The notes under the pieces were generated by a model. The model was given only the letters and a program-made list of their open reading frames with translations. It had not been told where the DNA came from and searched no databases. Shown here piece after piece: positions 25,081-33,463 of a stretch of DNA of 64,000 bases (positions are counted from its first letter, which is position 1; each line of letters begins with the position of its first letter). The DNA is from Oharaeibacter diazotrophicus (GTDB taxonomy: Bacteria > Pseudomonadota > Alphaproteobacteria > Rhizobiales > Pleomorphomonadaceae): assembly GCF_004362745.1 (NCBI RefSeq), contig NZ_SNXY01000008.1:310001-374000 (forward strand). The letters run 5' to 3'. The translations under genes and the position numbers were made by a program.

Positions 25081-26015
25081 GCCGGCAGCCGATCCTGACC
25101 TGGATGCTGGAGCCGGGCACCGGCAAGGCGCTGGAGATCCGCGCCGGCCAGATCCTCCGCGTCGAGCAGGTCGACGGCGGCCAGTGCGTCGACTTCAACT
25201 GCTTCAACCTGCACGACTACAAGGAATACATGCATTGCGGCCGCACCCGCACGGTGCACGGCTTCAACCCGACCCGCGGCTCGTTCCTGTGGTCGCAGCC
25301 GCCTCGCGAACGGGCGCTGATGTACATCCTCGCCGACACCTACGGCCGCAACGACGTCCTGTTCCCGCGCTGCAGCGCCTACCTCTACGAGAGCGCCTAC
25401 GGCTTCGACGCCCACACCAACTGCCAGGACATCCAGGCCGAGGCGCAGCGCGAATACGGCCTGACCCCGGACGACGTGCACGACAGCTTCAACCTGTTCA
25501 TGTGCACCGAGGTGACCCTCGACGGCCGCGCCACCATCACCCGGCAGACCTCGACCGCCGGCGACCACGTCGACCTGCTCGCGCTCGCCGACGTGCTCGC
25601 CGTCGCCAACGTCTGCGGCGCCGACATCATGCGCACCAGCAATTTCGGCCTGAAGCCGATCCGGCTAGAGGTATACGAGGCGACCGACGCCGAGCTCGCC
25701 GCGGTGCCGCCGACGCCGATCCTGCGCAGCCAGCGCAAGCCGAGCGACTTCCGCGTCCCCGCCGTCAAGGCGGACCGGGCGCTGGTGCGCGATCCCGCCT
25801 ACGTGCCGGCCTTCACCAACGTGCCGCTCGCCGTCACCGGGATCCCCGTCGCGCTGTCGGCCGAGGAACGGGCGATGTTCGAGGCGCTGCGCCATCCGGT
25901 CCACGGCGGTGACGACGACGCGGCGCTGCGCGACGTGCTGTTCACCTGGTGGGAGGAGCGCTTCCTCGCCGCCGCCTCGGGCGCACCGGCGATCGGGGAC
26001 CGCGAAGAGGCGTGA
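25077..26015 (+). CDS. DUF1989 / urea carboxylase-associated family protein
   Basis: A 312-residue member of the DUF1989 family. Landmarks are DGGQCVDFNCFNLHDYKEYMHCGRTR near residue 40, LADTYGRNDVLFPRCSA, and DAHTNCQDIQAEAQREYGL with DSFNLFM, with several conserved Cys and His that could hold a metal. Two DUF1989 proteins have been shown to form carboxyguanidine deiminase in guanidine breakdown, but here there is a single member and no carboxylase gene, so the substrate is open. It is coupled to the RHH gene by ATGA and followed 107 bases later by an amidase. Confidence 0.85.
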   Translation: MSRQPILTWMLEPGTGKALEIRAGQILRVEQVDGGQCVDFNCFNLHDYKEYMHCGRTRTVHGFNPTRGSFLWSQPPRERALMYILADTYGRNDVLFPRCSAYLYESAYGFDAHTNCQDIQAEAQREYGLTPDDVHDSFNLFMCTEVTLDGRATITRQTSTAGDHVDLLALADVLAVANVCGADIMRTSNFGLKPIRLEVYEATDAELAAVPPTPILRSQRKPSDFRVPAVKADRALVRDPAYVPAFTNVPLAVTGIPVALSAEERAMFEALRHPVHGGDDDAALRDVLFTWWEERFLAAASGAPAIGDREEA

Positions 26016-26122
26016 ACGGGAGCGGGCGCGGGGAACGCCGAAGCGGTTGATCGCGCTCGCGCTTCCGGCCAGTCTGGCGCCGCCGACGTCCGCGCCGCCG
26101 ACCCCGTACCGGAGACCTCGCC

Positions 26123-27532
26123 ATGTCCGCCCCCGCCCCGCTCGCCGCCGGCCGCGACGACCGTTCCGCCGAGGCGGCGGTCGCCGACGCGCTGGCGCGG
26201 ATCGACCGGCTCGACCCGCTGCTCCACGCCTTCGTCCGCGTCGATCCCGAGCGCGCCCTCGCCGACGCCCGCCGGCTCGACCGCCGCGCCGCGCTCGGCG
26301 TGCCGAAGGGGCCGCTGTTCGGCGTGCCGGTGGCGATCAAGGACGTGCTCGATGTCGCCGGCGCGCCGACCGGGGGCGGGTCGCTCACCCGCGTGGGCGC
26401 CGCGGTCGCCGCGCGCTCGGCCGCGGCGGTGGAGCGGCTCGAGGCGGCCGGGGCGGTCGTCGTCGGCAAGACCGCGACGGTCGAATACGCCTTCGGCGGC
26501 TGGGGCACCAACGAGACGCTCGGCACGCCGCTCAATCCCTGGGACACCGCGACGCCGCTCGTGCCCGGCGGCTCCTCCAACGGGTCCGGCGTCGCGGTGG
26601 CGGCCGGATTGGTGCCGCTGGCGCTCGGCACCGACACCGGCGGCTCGATCCGCCTGCCGGCCAGCTTCTGCGGCGTCGTCGGCCTGAAGACCACCGCCGG
26701 CCTCGTCGACAAGCGCGGGGCGATGACGCTGTCGACCCCGCTCGACACCGTCGGTCCGCTGGCCCGGCGGGTGGCCGACGCCGCGCTCGCGCTGTCGGTG
26801 CTCGCCGATCCCGAGCGCCTCGCCGGCGGCGGCCCGGCCGCGCTGGTAGCCAGAGACGGATTGGCCGCTCTCGCGGCAGGTGACGAGTTGGCCGCGCTCG
26901 CCGCGGGGGCGGTGCCGTCGCCGCGCGGGCTCCGGATCGGCATCGTCGAGAACCTCGGCGTCGCGCTCCATCCGGACACGGCCGCGACGTTCCGCGCGAT
27001 GCTCGACGTGCTGGCGCGCGCCGGTGCGGTCCTGGTGCCGGTCGATCTCGGCCGCTCGATGGCCGACTTCGCCGCCCCCTGCGGCCAACTGCTGGCGGTG
27101 GAGGCCTACATGAACTTCGGCGCCTTCGCCGAGGAGGAGCCGAACCGGCTCGGCCCGGCCGTGCGTCGGCGCATGCTCGACGGCAAGCGCCTGCCGGCGC
27201 CGGATTTCCTGCGCACGCTCGCCGACCGCGACGCCGCGCGGCGCCGGGTCGCCGCGCTGTTCGAGCGCGTCGACGCCATCGTGACGCCGACCACCGCGCA
27301 TCCGGCGATCCCGCTCGCCGGCCACGACCCCGACGCCAGCCCGGCGGTACTCACCCGCTTCGCCAACTTCGTCGACCTCGCGGCGGTCTCCGTGTCCTGC
27401 GGCCTCTCCGCCGACGGCCTGCCGATCGGCGTCCAGGTCAACGTCCCGGGCTTCCACGAGATCCGCGCCCTCGCGATCGCGGCCGTGCTCGAGGACACTG
27501 CGGGGCCGTTCATCTGTCCGCTGGCGATGTGA
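26123..27532 (+). CDS. Amidase-signature family hydrolase
   Basis: A 469-residue amidase with the complete Ser-cisSer-Lys triad: Lys73 (VAIKDV), Ser151 in PGGSSNGS and nucleophile Ser175 in DTGGSIRLPA. The C-terminal FANFVDLAAVSVSCGLSADGLPIGVQV is typical of the family. The product hydrolyses an amide of unknown identity; its position after DUF1989 recalls allophanate-hydrolase pairings, but it lacks the extra C-terminal domain of allophanate hydrolases. GGAG lies 8 bases before the ATG. It converges with the GST-Rieske operon 16 bases downstream. Confidence 0.9.
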   Translation: MSAPAPLAAGRDDRSAEAAVADALARIDRLDPLLHAFVRVDPERALADARRLDRRAALGVPKGPLFGVPVAIKDVLDVAGAPTGGGSLTRVGAAVAARSAAAVERLEAAGAVVVGKTATVEYAFGGWGTNETLGTPLNPWDTATPLVPGGSSNGSGVAVAAGLVPLALGTDTGGSIRLPASFCGVVGLKTTAGLVDKRGAMTLSTPLDTVGPLARRVADAALALSVLADPERLAGGGPAALVARDGLAALAAGDELAALAAGAVPSPRGLRIGIVENLGVALHPDTAATFRAMLDVLARAGAVLVPVDLGRSMADFAAPCGQLLAVEAYMNFGAFAEEEPNRLGPAVRRRMLDGKRLPAPDFLRTLADRDAARRRVAALFERVDAIVTPTTAHPAIPLAGHDPDASPAVLTRFANFVDLAAVSVSCGLSADGLPIGVQVNVPGFHEIRALAIAAVLEDTAGPFICPLAM

Positions 27533-27548
27533 GCCGGCGGGCGCGGGA

Positions 27549-28175
27549 TCAGACGACTTCGCGCACACCCGGCATGGTGACGAAGCCCGGCAGGGCGTGG
27601 ATGCCCCTGGCCCAGATCGCGAGGCGCGGGAACTCCTCCATGCCGAGCCCGGCGTCGGCGGCGAGCGCCACCGCCGGGAACAGCGCGACGTCGGCGATGG
27701 TCGGGCGGTCGCCGGCGACGGTCGCGAAACCGTCGAGGGTCCGGCGCACGAGATGGCCCTCGAGGACGCGGAAGGCGGCACGGGCGGCGGCGAGGGGATC
27801 GGCGAGTTCGGACGGGCGGCCGAACATGGCGCGGAGCCTGGCGTCCTCCAGGGCACGGAGATCGCCGGCGGCGAAGGCGAGCCAGTCGAACACCGCGGCG
27901 CGGGCGGCCGGTTCGGCCGGCAGCCAGCCGGCGGGGGCGCGGCGCTCGGCGAGATGGACCAGCATCGCGACCGGGCGTGTCAGCACGACGTCGCCGTCGA
28001 CCAGGGTCGGCACCGTGCCGGCCGGGGCGAGCGCCCGATAGGCCGGCGTGTCGGCGCCGTCGCCGGGCAGGATCGCCACCGTGCGCGTGTCGTGGGGGAT
28101 CCCCGCGAGGGCGAGGAAAAGCCGGATCGCGTAGGCGTCGGCGAGGAGGTCGTGGTTGTGGAGGACGATCGTCAC
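27549..28175 (-). CDS. Glutathione S-transferase family protein
   Basis: A 208-residue two-domain GST: thioredoxin-like N-terminus (YAIRLFLALAGIPHDTRTV, then AGTVPTLVDGDVVLTRPVAMLVHLAE) and an all-helical C-terminus with the RPTIADVALFP capping motif. The start is GTG at 28175, overlapping the oxygenase stop as GTGA, so it is the third gene of the split Rieske operon. A role in conjugation or dehalogenation after the oxygenation step is plausible, but the substrate is unknown. Confidence 0.88.
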   Translation of the reverse strand: MTIVLHNHDLLADAYAIRLFLALAGIPHDTRTVAILPGDGADTPAYRALAPAGTVPTLVDGDVVLTRPVAMLVHLAERRAPAGWLPAEPAARAAVFDWLAFAAGDLRALEDARLRAMFGRPSELADPLAAARAAFRVLEGHLVRRTLDGFATVAGDRPTIADVALFPAVALAADAGLGMEEFPRLAIWARGIHALPGFVTMPGVREVV

Positions 28176-29038
28176 GCCCCGGCCTCCCGGTACTCGAACG
28201 AGCCGTAGCGCAGGCCCTTGGCCTTGAGCCAGCGGCGGTAGGCGACCGAGGAGAGGTCGGCGCGGGTCGGGATCTCGGCACGCGGCTCGAGCGGCAGCGT
28301 GCGCGGGCGCTGGTTCTCGAGGATGATGCGGTCCTGCAGGAAGATCTTTTGCTGGAACATCACGATGTCCTCGTCGGACGTGGTGTGGTCGACCAGCACC
28401 ATCAGCGGGAAGGCGATCGAGCGGTCCGGCGCGACCGGCTGGATGAACAGAGCGATGACGTCGAAGCGGTCGGGCGCGACCGGGCAGGTCTTGTAGAGCA
28501 TCACGTTGAAGGGCGTGACGACGCGGTAGACGTAGTGGCTCATCTGCCCGCCGGTGGAGGCGGCGGCTGCGTGCGGCTGCCAGAAGCGGCAGTCGGTCGC
28601 CCAGACCTCGTCGACGTCGGTGCGGATCTCGGCGCGGTAGTTCTCGACCTCCGGCCGGTCGAGCGCGCCGAGGATATCGGTGTGGACGAAGGGGAAATGC
28701 GCCATGTCGAGGAAGTTCTCGACGAGGCGCAGTCCGGAGGCGCCGACCTCGACCATGCCGCAGGTGATCAGCCGGCGGTCCGGCTCGGCGGTCTCCGCGA
28801 TCGGGAACAGGTCGCGCGCGGGCGTGCCGAGGCTGGCCCAGACGAAGCCGTAGTGCTCGGCGACGCGGGCGGCGGTGCCGTCGGAGCAGGTGACGGCCGG
28901 CCGGCCGTCGCCGCCGCGGGTGACCACGACGTCCTCCCCGAGCAGGCGGGTGCGGCGCGGGGTGGCGGGCGAGAGGTCGGCGGCGATGGCGACGACGTAC
29001 CAGTCGTCGAGGGCGGCGCGGTCGCGGGTCAGGGTCAT
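28172..29038 (-). CDS. Rieske-type oxygenase catalytic subunit lacking the Rieske cluster site
   Basis: A 288-residue protein of the vanillate-O-demethylase-like oxygenase family, about 60 residues shorter than usual. The N-terminal DDWYVVAIAADL and EHYGFVWASLG flanks of a Rieske domain remain, but the CxH/CxxH cluster ligands between them are gone (only a short TCSDGTA link at residues 50-56). The catalytic domain keeps the mononuclear iron motif FLDMAHFPFVH with Asp111, His114 and His119 and the QDRIILENQRP segment. It probably receives electrons from the Rieske protein encoded immediately upstream, 4 bases away. The substrate is unknown. Confidence 0.85.
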   Translation of the reverse strand: MTLTRDRAALDDWYVVAIAADLSPATPRRTRLLGEDVVVTRGGDGRPAVTCSDGTAARVAEHYGFVWASLGTPARDLFPIAETAEPDRRLITCGMVEVGASGLRLVENFLDMAHFPFVHTDILGALDRPEVENYRAEIRTDVDEVWATDCRFWQPHAAAASTGGQMSHYVYRVVTPFNVMLYKTCPVAPDRFDVIALFIQPVAPDRSIAFPLMVLVDHTTSDEDIVMFQQKIFLQDRIILENQRPRTLPLEPRAEIPTRADLSSVAYRRWLKAKGLRYGSFEYREAGA

Positions 29039-29042
29039 GGCA

Positions 29043-29693
29043 TCATTCCGCGGCGACGGCCGGGGCCGTCTCGAGACGATGCCGCAGCCCCTCGGCGAGC
29101 ACCACGGCGGCGCGCAGCCGGTCCGGCCGGGCGGTGACGTGGAGCCGGGCGCGGCCGGAAAGCACCGGCTGGACCAGGGCGCGGATGCCTTCGCCGAGAC
29201 CGGCCGCGGCGGCGGCGAGGATCGCGGCGGAGACGTCGACGGTGACGCTCACCGACCCGACAAATCCGGCGGGACCGTCCGGCGGGGCGTCGGGCACGGG
29301 TTCGTCGCCGGTTTCGCCGGCACGGACGAACACCACGCCGCCGGCCTCGGCCGCGGCGTAGGGCTCGGCGGCGATGGTCTTCGGCGGGTCGAGGTCCGGG
29401 TGGGCGGGGATCAGTTCGCAACCGGCGTCGGCGCCGCGGTAGCGCCAGCCGTGGTAGAGGCAGGACAGGGTATCGCCGCGCACGAAGCCGAGCGACAGCC
29501 GCATGCCACGATGCGGGCAGCGGTCGACCCAGGCGCGGACGGCACCGCCCTCGCCGCGCCAGACCACGATCTCGCGGCCGGCGAGCACCACCGGCATCGG
29601 CATGCCCGCCGGCAGGTCGCGCGACAGCGTCACCGGGTACCAGCCGTCGGCGAGCGGTTCGAGGGGGTGGTCGCTGTAGCTTTCGGTGCGCAT
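29043..29693 (-). CDS. Rieske [2Fe-2S] protein, partner of the catalytic oxygenase subunit
   Basis: A 216-residue protein with an intact Rieske domain at about residues 15-125: Cys59-Pro-His61 and Cys78-x-x-His81, spaced exactly as in ring-hydroxylating oxygenases (DGWYPVTLSRDL at the start, CPHRGMRLSLGF, CLYHGWRY). No mononuclear iron motif follows; the last 90 residues are a different Ala/Val/Arg-rich domain. Together with the next gene it would rebuild one complete oxygenase. ATG 29693 is chosen because conserved sequence begins there; ATG 29726 is possible. First gene of the Rieske-oxygenase-GST operon. Confidence 0.85.
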   Translation of the reverse strand: MRTESYSDHPLEPLADGWYPVTLSRDLPAGMPMPVVLAGREIVVWRGEGGAVRAWVDRCPHRGMRLSLGFVRGDTLSCLYHGWRYRGADAGCELIPAHPDLDPPKTIAAEPYAAAEAGGVVFVRAGETGDEPVPDAPPDGPAGFVGSVSVTVDVSAAILAAAAAGLGEGIRALVQPVLSGRARLHVTARPDRLRAAVVLAEGLRHRLETAPAVAAE

Positions 29694-29852
29694 GGGGCCG
29701 GTCCGGGCGCGGCGGCTGCCGCCCATCGGGTCCAGGAAGCACCGGCCGGGCGGATCCGCAAGGGCGGAAGATCCCGCGCCGGCGCGTCGTTCACAGGCGC
29801 CGGCGTGCGAGCGGAGCTCGCGGCGGCGGACCGACGCGCCGAGGACCGGTCG

Positions 29853-31532
29853 TCATGGCGGCAACCCGTCGGCGGGGTCCGGGAGCGGCGCGGCCGGCCC
29901 GGCCGCCGGTGTCGCCCGCCGCGGAGCGCCGATGCCGAGCCCGGGCAGCGGTTCGCCGGGGACGATCCGCTCGAGGATCAGGCAGACGGGGCCCTCCTCG
30001 CCGAAGACCATGATCGAGCGGCCGGACGGATGCGGTTGGTCGGGATGGCAGGGCAGGTTCGGAACGAGGCGGTAGGCCACCGGCGGCAGGGCGGCGGGGT
30101 CGCAGATGCGCTCGCGGGTCAGGACGTGGGCGAAACGCGTCGTGCGGCTGCAGCCGCGGATGCCGAGCCGGTCGAACTCGAGGAACAGCGCCGCGAGCAT
30201 CCCGGGCCCCCGGCCGTCGATCGAAACCGTTCCGCCGCGCGGCACCTCGGGGGCGGCGGCCTCGGCGAGTTGGCGGACGTACGGACGGTATGCCCAGGGC
30301 GTGGCGAACCGGGTGGCGGGCAGCGCGGCGGCGACGGTGAGCGCCAGCAGCACCAACGGCGCGGGGTGGAAACGTCTTGCCGCGGTGGCGACCACGTCGA
30401 CCACGGCCACCGCGACCAGCGCCGGCACGATGCCGAAGACGGCGCGGGTCTGGTATTCGTCGATGCCGCCCGGCGAGCGCAGGTAGGCGGCGAAGGCGAG
30501 GACGGCGACCGCCGTCGCCACCGCGGCCGCCCGCGCGGACGGCGGCCGGGCGGCCGGGACGAGGACGGCCGCGACGAGGCCGGCGAGGAGCCAGATCCAG
30601 GGCAGCGGTCGCAACGAGAGCCACTGGTGAGCGAGCGCACCGACGACCTCCCGCGGTGACGGGCCGCCGCCGGTCCCGCCACGGGAGGCGGTCTCGACGA
30701 TGCGCCACAGGTTGCCCGGGGGGTTCAGCGCGGCGTCGGCCAGCAGAGGCGCCGCGAAGGCCGCCACGATCGCGGCGCCGGCTGCGACGGTGGAGGCGGG
30801 AAAAAAGCCGCGTCCCGCGGCGCGGCGCGCCCGCGCTCCGGCGACGACCGCTCCCAGCCACAGCGGCCCGACCACGACCGGCAGCGTCGCGTAGCCGTGG
30901 ACCAGGACCGCGCCGCAGAAGGTGGCGGCGACGAGACCCACGGCCGATCCCTCGACCAGCAGGAACAGCGCCGCGCAGAAGGCCGCGAAGGGAAGGATCA
31001 GCGCGTCGGGCATCCACGGATTGGCGAAGGCGACGCGCAGCCTGGACGTGTTGCCCGTGAACCCGTCGATGCCGCCGAGTTGGTGCACCGCCAGGACCGC
31101 GGCGATGGCCGCGGTCGCGGCCGCGGCGGCCGTGCCGAGCCCGACCCGGGAGCCGAGCCGGTGGACGAGACCGGCGAACAGGCCGAGGAAGGCCGCGGAG
31201 AGGGCGTAGGTACCGAACAGCTGCGCGCCGAACGGCCCGCCGGCGACGCCAGCGGCGAGCACGCCGGCGAGGTGGCGAACCGACAGGAACCAGGGTCCGG
31301 GATGGTTAGGACCGTATTTGGAATAGTGGCCCGTCAGCAACCAACCGTGGTCGGCCCGCTGCATCAACAGCATGTCGTCGGCGAGGTCGCCGCGCGGCAG
31401 CTGGTCGCCGCGGATCAGCGTCCAGTTGACCGCGACCAGCGCGACGAACAGCACCAGCGCCACGACGGCCCCGGTGGCGAGGGCACCCGGGTGCCGGGAA
31501 GCGCCGTGCGGCGGCGGTGCGGGAGATGTCAC
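29853..31532 (-). CDS. Polytopic membrane protein, possible GT-C-like glycosyltransferase
   Basis: About 559 residues with roughly ten transmembrane segments and a C-terminal soluble part of about 150 residues. An early acidic motif in the first loop (GDLADDMLLMQRADHG, then GHYSKYGPNHPGPWFL) recalls GT-C enzymes that use polyprenyl-phosphate sugars, but I see no definitive family signature. Start is uncertain: GTG at 31532 gives a compact N-terminus just before the first helix, while TTG at 31610 adds 26 Arg-rich residues. It lies 126 bases beyond batD and may be the last gene of that array or independent. Confidence 0.65.
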   Translation of the reverse strand: MTSPAPPPHGASRHPGALATGAVVALVLFVALVAVNWTLIRGDQLPRGDLADDMLLMQRADHGWLLTGHYSKYGPNHPGPWFLSVRHLAGVLAAGVAGGPFGAQLFGTYALSAAFLGLFAGLVHRLGSRVGLGTAAAAATAAIAAVLAVHQLGGIDGFTGNTSRLRVAFANPWMPDALILPFAAFCAALFLLVEGSAVGLVAATFCGAVLVHGYATLPVVVGPLWLGAVVAGARARRAAGRGFFPASTVAAGAAIVAAFAAPLLADAALNPPGNLWRIVETASRGGTGGGPSPREVVGALAHQWLSLRPLPWIWLLAGLVAAVLVPAARPPSARAAAVATAVAVLAFAAYLRSPGGIDEYQTRAVFGIVPALVAVAVVDVVATAARRFHPAPLVLLALTVAAALPATRFATPWAYRPYVRQLAEAAAPEVPRGGTVSIDGRGPGMLAALFLEFDRLGIRGCSRTTRFAHVLTRERICDPAALPPVAYRLVPNLPCHPDQPHPSGRSIMVFGEEGPVCLILERIVPGEPLPGLGIGAPRRATPAAGPAAPLPDPADGLPP

Positions 31533-31658
31533 GGCGTCGCGGATCCGGTCGCGCCGAGCGCGCTCGCCTCGGCCGGCCCCCTTATGCCGCCCGCCGGATA
31601 GGCGCCGCAAGTCCCGGCCGAGCCCACGGTCGAGCCCCGCCGGCTCTCGTCCTTGGGT

Positions 31659-32858
31659 TCATGCCCGCGGACGTCGCCGAGTGCCGCGCAGCACCAGCTC
31701 GACCGCGGCGGCGGGGGTGAGCGCCGATACGGCCGGGCCGTAGAGCGCCGCGTCGAGGGGCGCGAGCACGTCACGGTCGACGGGACGGCCGAGGGCGGCG
31801 CGGCGGCGGAGGTGGCGCTCGGCGGCGCGGCGGACGGCGAGGAGATCGCCGCCGCGGCCGGCGCGGCGCAGGGCGGCGCGGGTGGGATCGACGGGCACCA
31901 GCCGGCGGAGGGCCGCGGCGAGACCGGCGCGGCGGCGCAGCGACAGGCCGGCGACGGCGACCGCGAGCCCGACCGCGAATCCGGCCCCGGTCGCCGCCGC
32001 GGCGACGGCGACCTTGCCGGGCGGCAGGCGGTCGGCGCCGCCGTGGCCGGCGCGGAAGCTGGCGTAGCCGAACGGGATCGCCGCGATCTCGGCCTTGCGC
32101 AGGATACGGGCGCCGGTGTCGAACCAGGGGAAGGTGAAGGCCGGCAGCACGCCGGGCTCGCCGGTCTTCGGCCGGAGATTCCAGAGCCAGGTGACGGTGG
32201 TGACGGGGCCGTCCGACGTGAGGTCGACCTTGCGCTCCTCCGGGGCGGCGAAGGTGATCAGCCAGGCCGCGCGCATGGCGGGGCGCGGCGGCAGCTGGTG
32301 CGGCAGCGCGCCCTCGGCGCGGATGACGACTCGGCGGACCAGGGTCTCGCCGTCGCGCAGCGAGCCCGGGGCGGCCGAGAGCTCGTCCGTGACCTCGAGG
32401 GCGCGCGCCGCCAGCGGCTCGCCCTCCGCCGGGAAGGGCGCCACCTGGACCCGGACCCGCTCGGCGGTGACGTCGAGCGGCTCGCGCGGGCGGTCGCGGC
32501 CGATCACGGTGAGGTGGTGGACGACCGGGCCGATCACCAGCGTGCCGGCGCGGCGCGGATAGACCGCGATCTTGCGCTCGAACACCTTCAGCATCCGCCC
32601 GCCGATGCGCTCGTCCCACCAGCGGTCGCGCGCGACCTGGATCCAGTCGTAGGCGGGCGAATCCGGGAAGACCAGCTTCTCCAGGGTGATGGTGCTGTCG
32701 TATTCGCCGCGGACGGTGACCGGCACCATCTCGCCGGCGACGGGCGTCACGTCCGGCACCACGAGGCGCAGGCCGTCGGCCCGCGCCGCGCCGATCAGGG
32801 CGGCGAGCAAGGCGAGGGCGAGCAAGACCGAGGCGAGGAAGGTCCGGCGGATCACCAT
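31659..32858 (-). CDS. BatD-like protein
   Basis: A 399-residue membrane-anchored periplasmic protein: signal peptide (residues 1-28), an immunoglobulin-like N-terminal part (LVVPDVTPVAGEMVPVTVRGEY), a middle beta domain, one helix near residues 305-330 (VAVAAAATGAGFAVGLAVAVAG) and a cytoplasmic helical tail. This is the layout of BatD/oxygen-tolerance proteins, placed at the end of Bat operons. It overlaps the upstream TPR gene by 7 bases. It probably forms an envelope complex with the VWA proteins; its actual role is undefined. Confidence 0.78.
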   Translation of the reverse strand: MVIRRTFLASVLLALALLAALIGAARADGLRLVVPDVTPVAGEMVPVTVRGEYDSTITLEKLVFPDSPAYDWIQVARDRWWDERIGGRMLKVFERKIAVYPRRAGTLVIGPVVHHLTVIGRDRPREPLDVTAERVRVQVAPFPAEGEPLAARALEVTDELSAAPGSLRDGETLVRRVVIRAEGALPHQLPPRPAMRAAWLITFAAPEERKVDLTSDGPVTTVTWLWNLRPKTGEPGVLPAFTFPWFDTGARILRKAEIAAIPFGYASFRAGHGGADRLPPGKVAVAAAATGAGFAVGLAVAVAGLSLRRRAGLAAALRRLVPVDPTRAALRRAGRGGDLLAVRRAAERHLRRRAALGRPVDRDVLAPLDAALYGPAVSALTPAAAVELVLRGTRRRPRA

Positions 32859-33463
32859 CTGTCGCCCTCCGGCGGCCGGATCAGTCCGAGGCCGGCCCGC
32901 CGCTCGTGTTCCTTCTCGAGACGAAGCCGGAGGAACTCGCCGGGATCGTCGGTGATGGTGTCGAGCCAGGCGTCGGTGGCGACGAAGCCGCGCGCCTCGA
33001 TCGGCTTCTTCCACTCGGGGTCCGGGGTCGAGGGCAGCGCCCCCCCGGCACCCGCGGCAGCCGCGCCACCGCCGACGGCGGCGAGGCGGCCCGGCGCGAC
33101 GCTGTCGCCGACGACCTTCGGCACCAGGGCGTCGATCAGGCCGCGCAGCCGGGCCGCCTCGGCGTCGCCGGGATCGGCGAACAGGACGGCGTCGAGATAG
33201 GCGACCGAGAGGGCGTAGTTCCCGGTCGCCGCAAGGGTGAGCGCGCGGTTGAAGGTCTGGCCGCGGCCGGCGCCGGCGAGCGCGGCGTCGGCGGCCGCGT
33301 AGTCGCCGGCGCGGTAGAGCGCGAGGCCGCGGGCGGCGGGGTCGGACATGAGCGGCGCGGCGCCGGGCAGGCCGGACCAGAGGGCGAGCCGGCCCCAGGC
33401 GTCGGGACCGGACGCGAGGACGCAGGCGAGGCCGGCGAGGACGACGAGGGGCGCGCGTCTCAT
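32852..33463 (-). CDS. TPR-containing BatE-like protein
   Basis: A 203-residue exported or membrane-anchored protein with a hydrophobic N-terminus (LVVLAGLACVLASG) and TPR-like helices (ALYRAGDYAAADAALAGAGRGQTFNRALTLAATGNYALSVAYLDAVLFADPGDAEAARLR region). The C-terminal half is Ala/Gly-rich and then charged, with WKKPIEARGFVATDAWLDTI. Its start overlaps the stop of the second VWA gene (ATGA), and its end overlaps batD, consistent with tight co-production as part of the Bat complex. Confidence 0.75.
   Translation of the reverse strand: MRRAPLVVLAGLACVLASGPDAWGRLALWSGLPGAAPLMSDPAARGLALYRAGDYAAADAALAGAGRGQTFNRALTLAATGNYALSVAYLDAVLFADPGDAEAARLRGLIDALVPKVVGDSVAPGRLAAVGGGAAAAGAGGALPSTPDPEWKKPIEARGFVATDAWLDTITDDPGEFLRLRLEKEHERRAGLGLIRPPEGDRW

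Noticed and set aside
25669-25676. Third GTATAC site as another GntR operator
   Set aside because: Lies inside the DUF1989 coding sequence and lacks the TGATCG extension; probably chance.
25077-26015. Calling the DUF1989 protein carboxyguanidine deiminase
   Set aside because: That enzyme needs two DUF1989 subunits beside a guanidine carboxylase; neither is present here.
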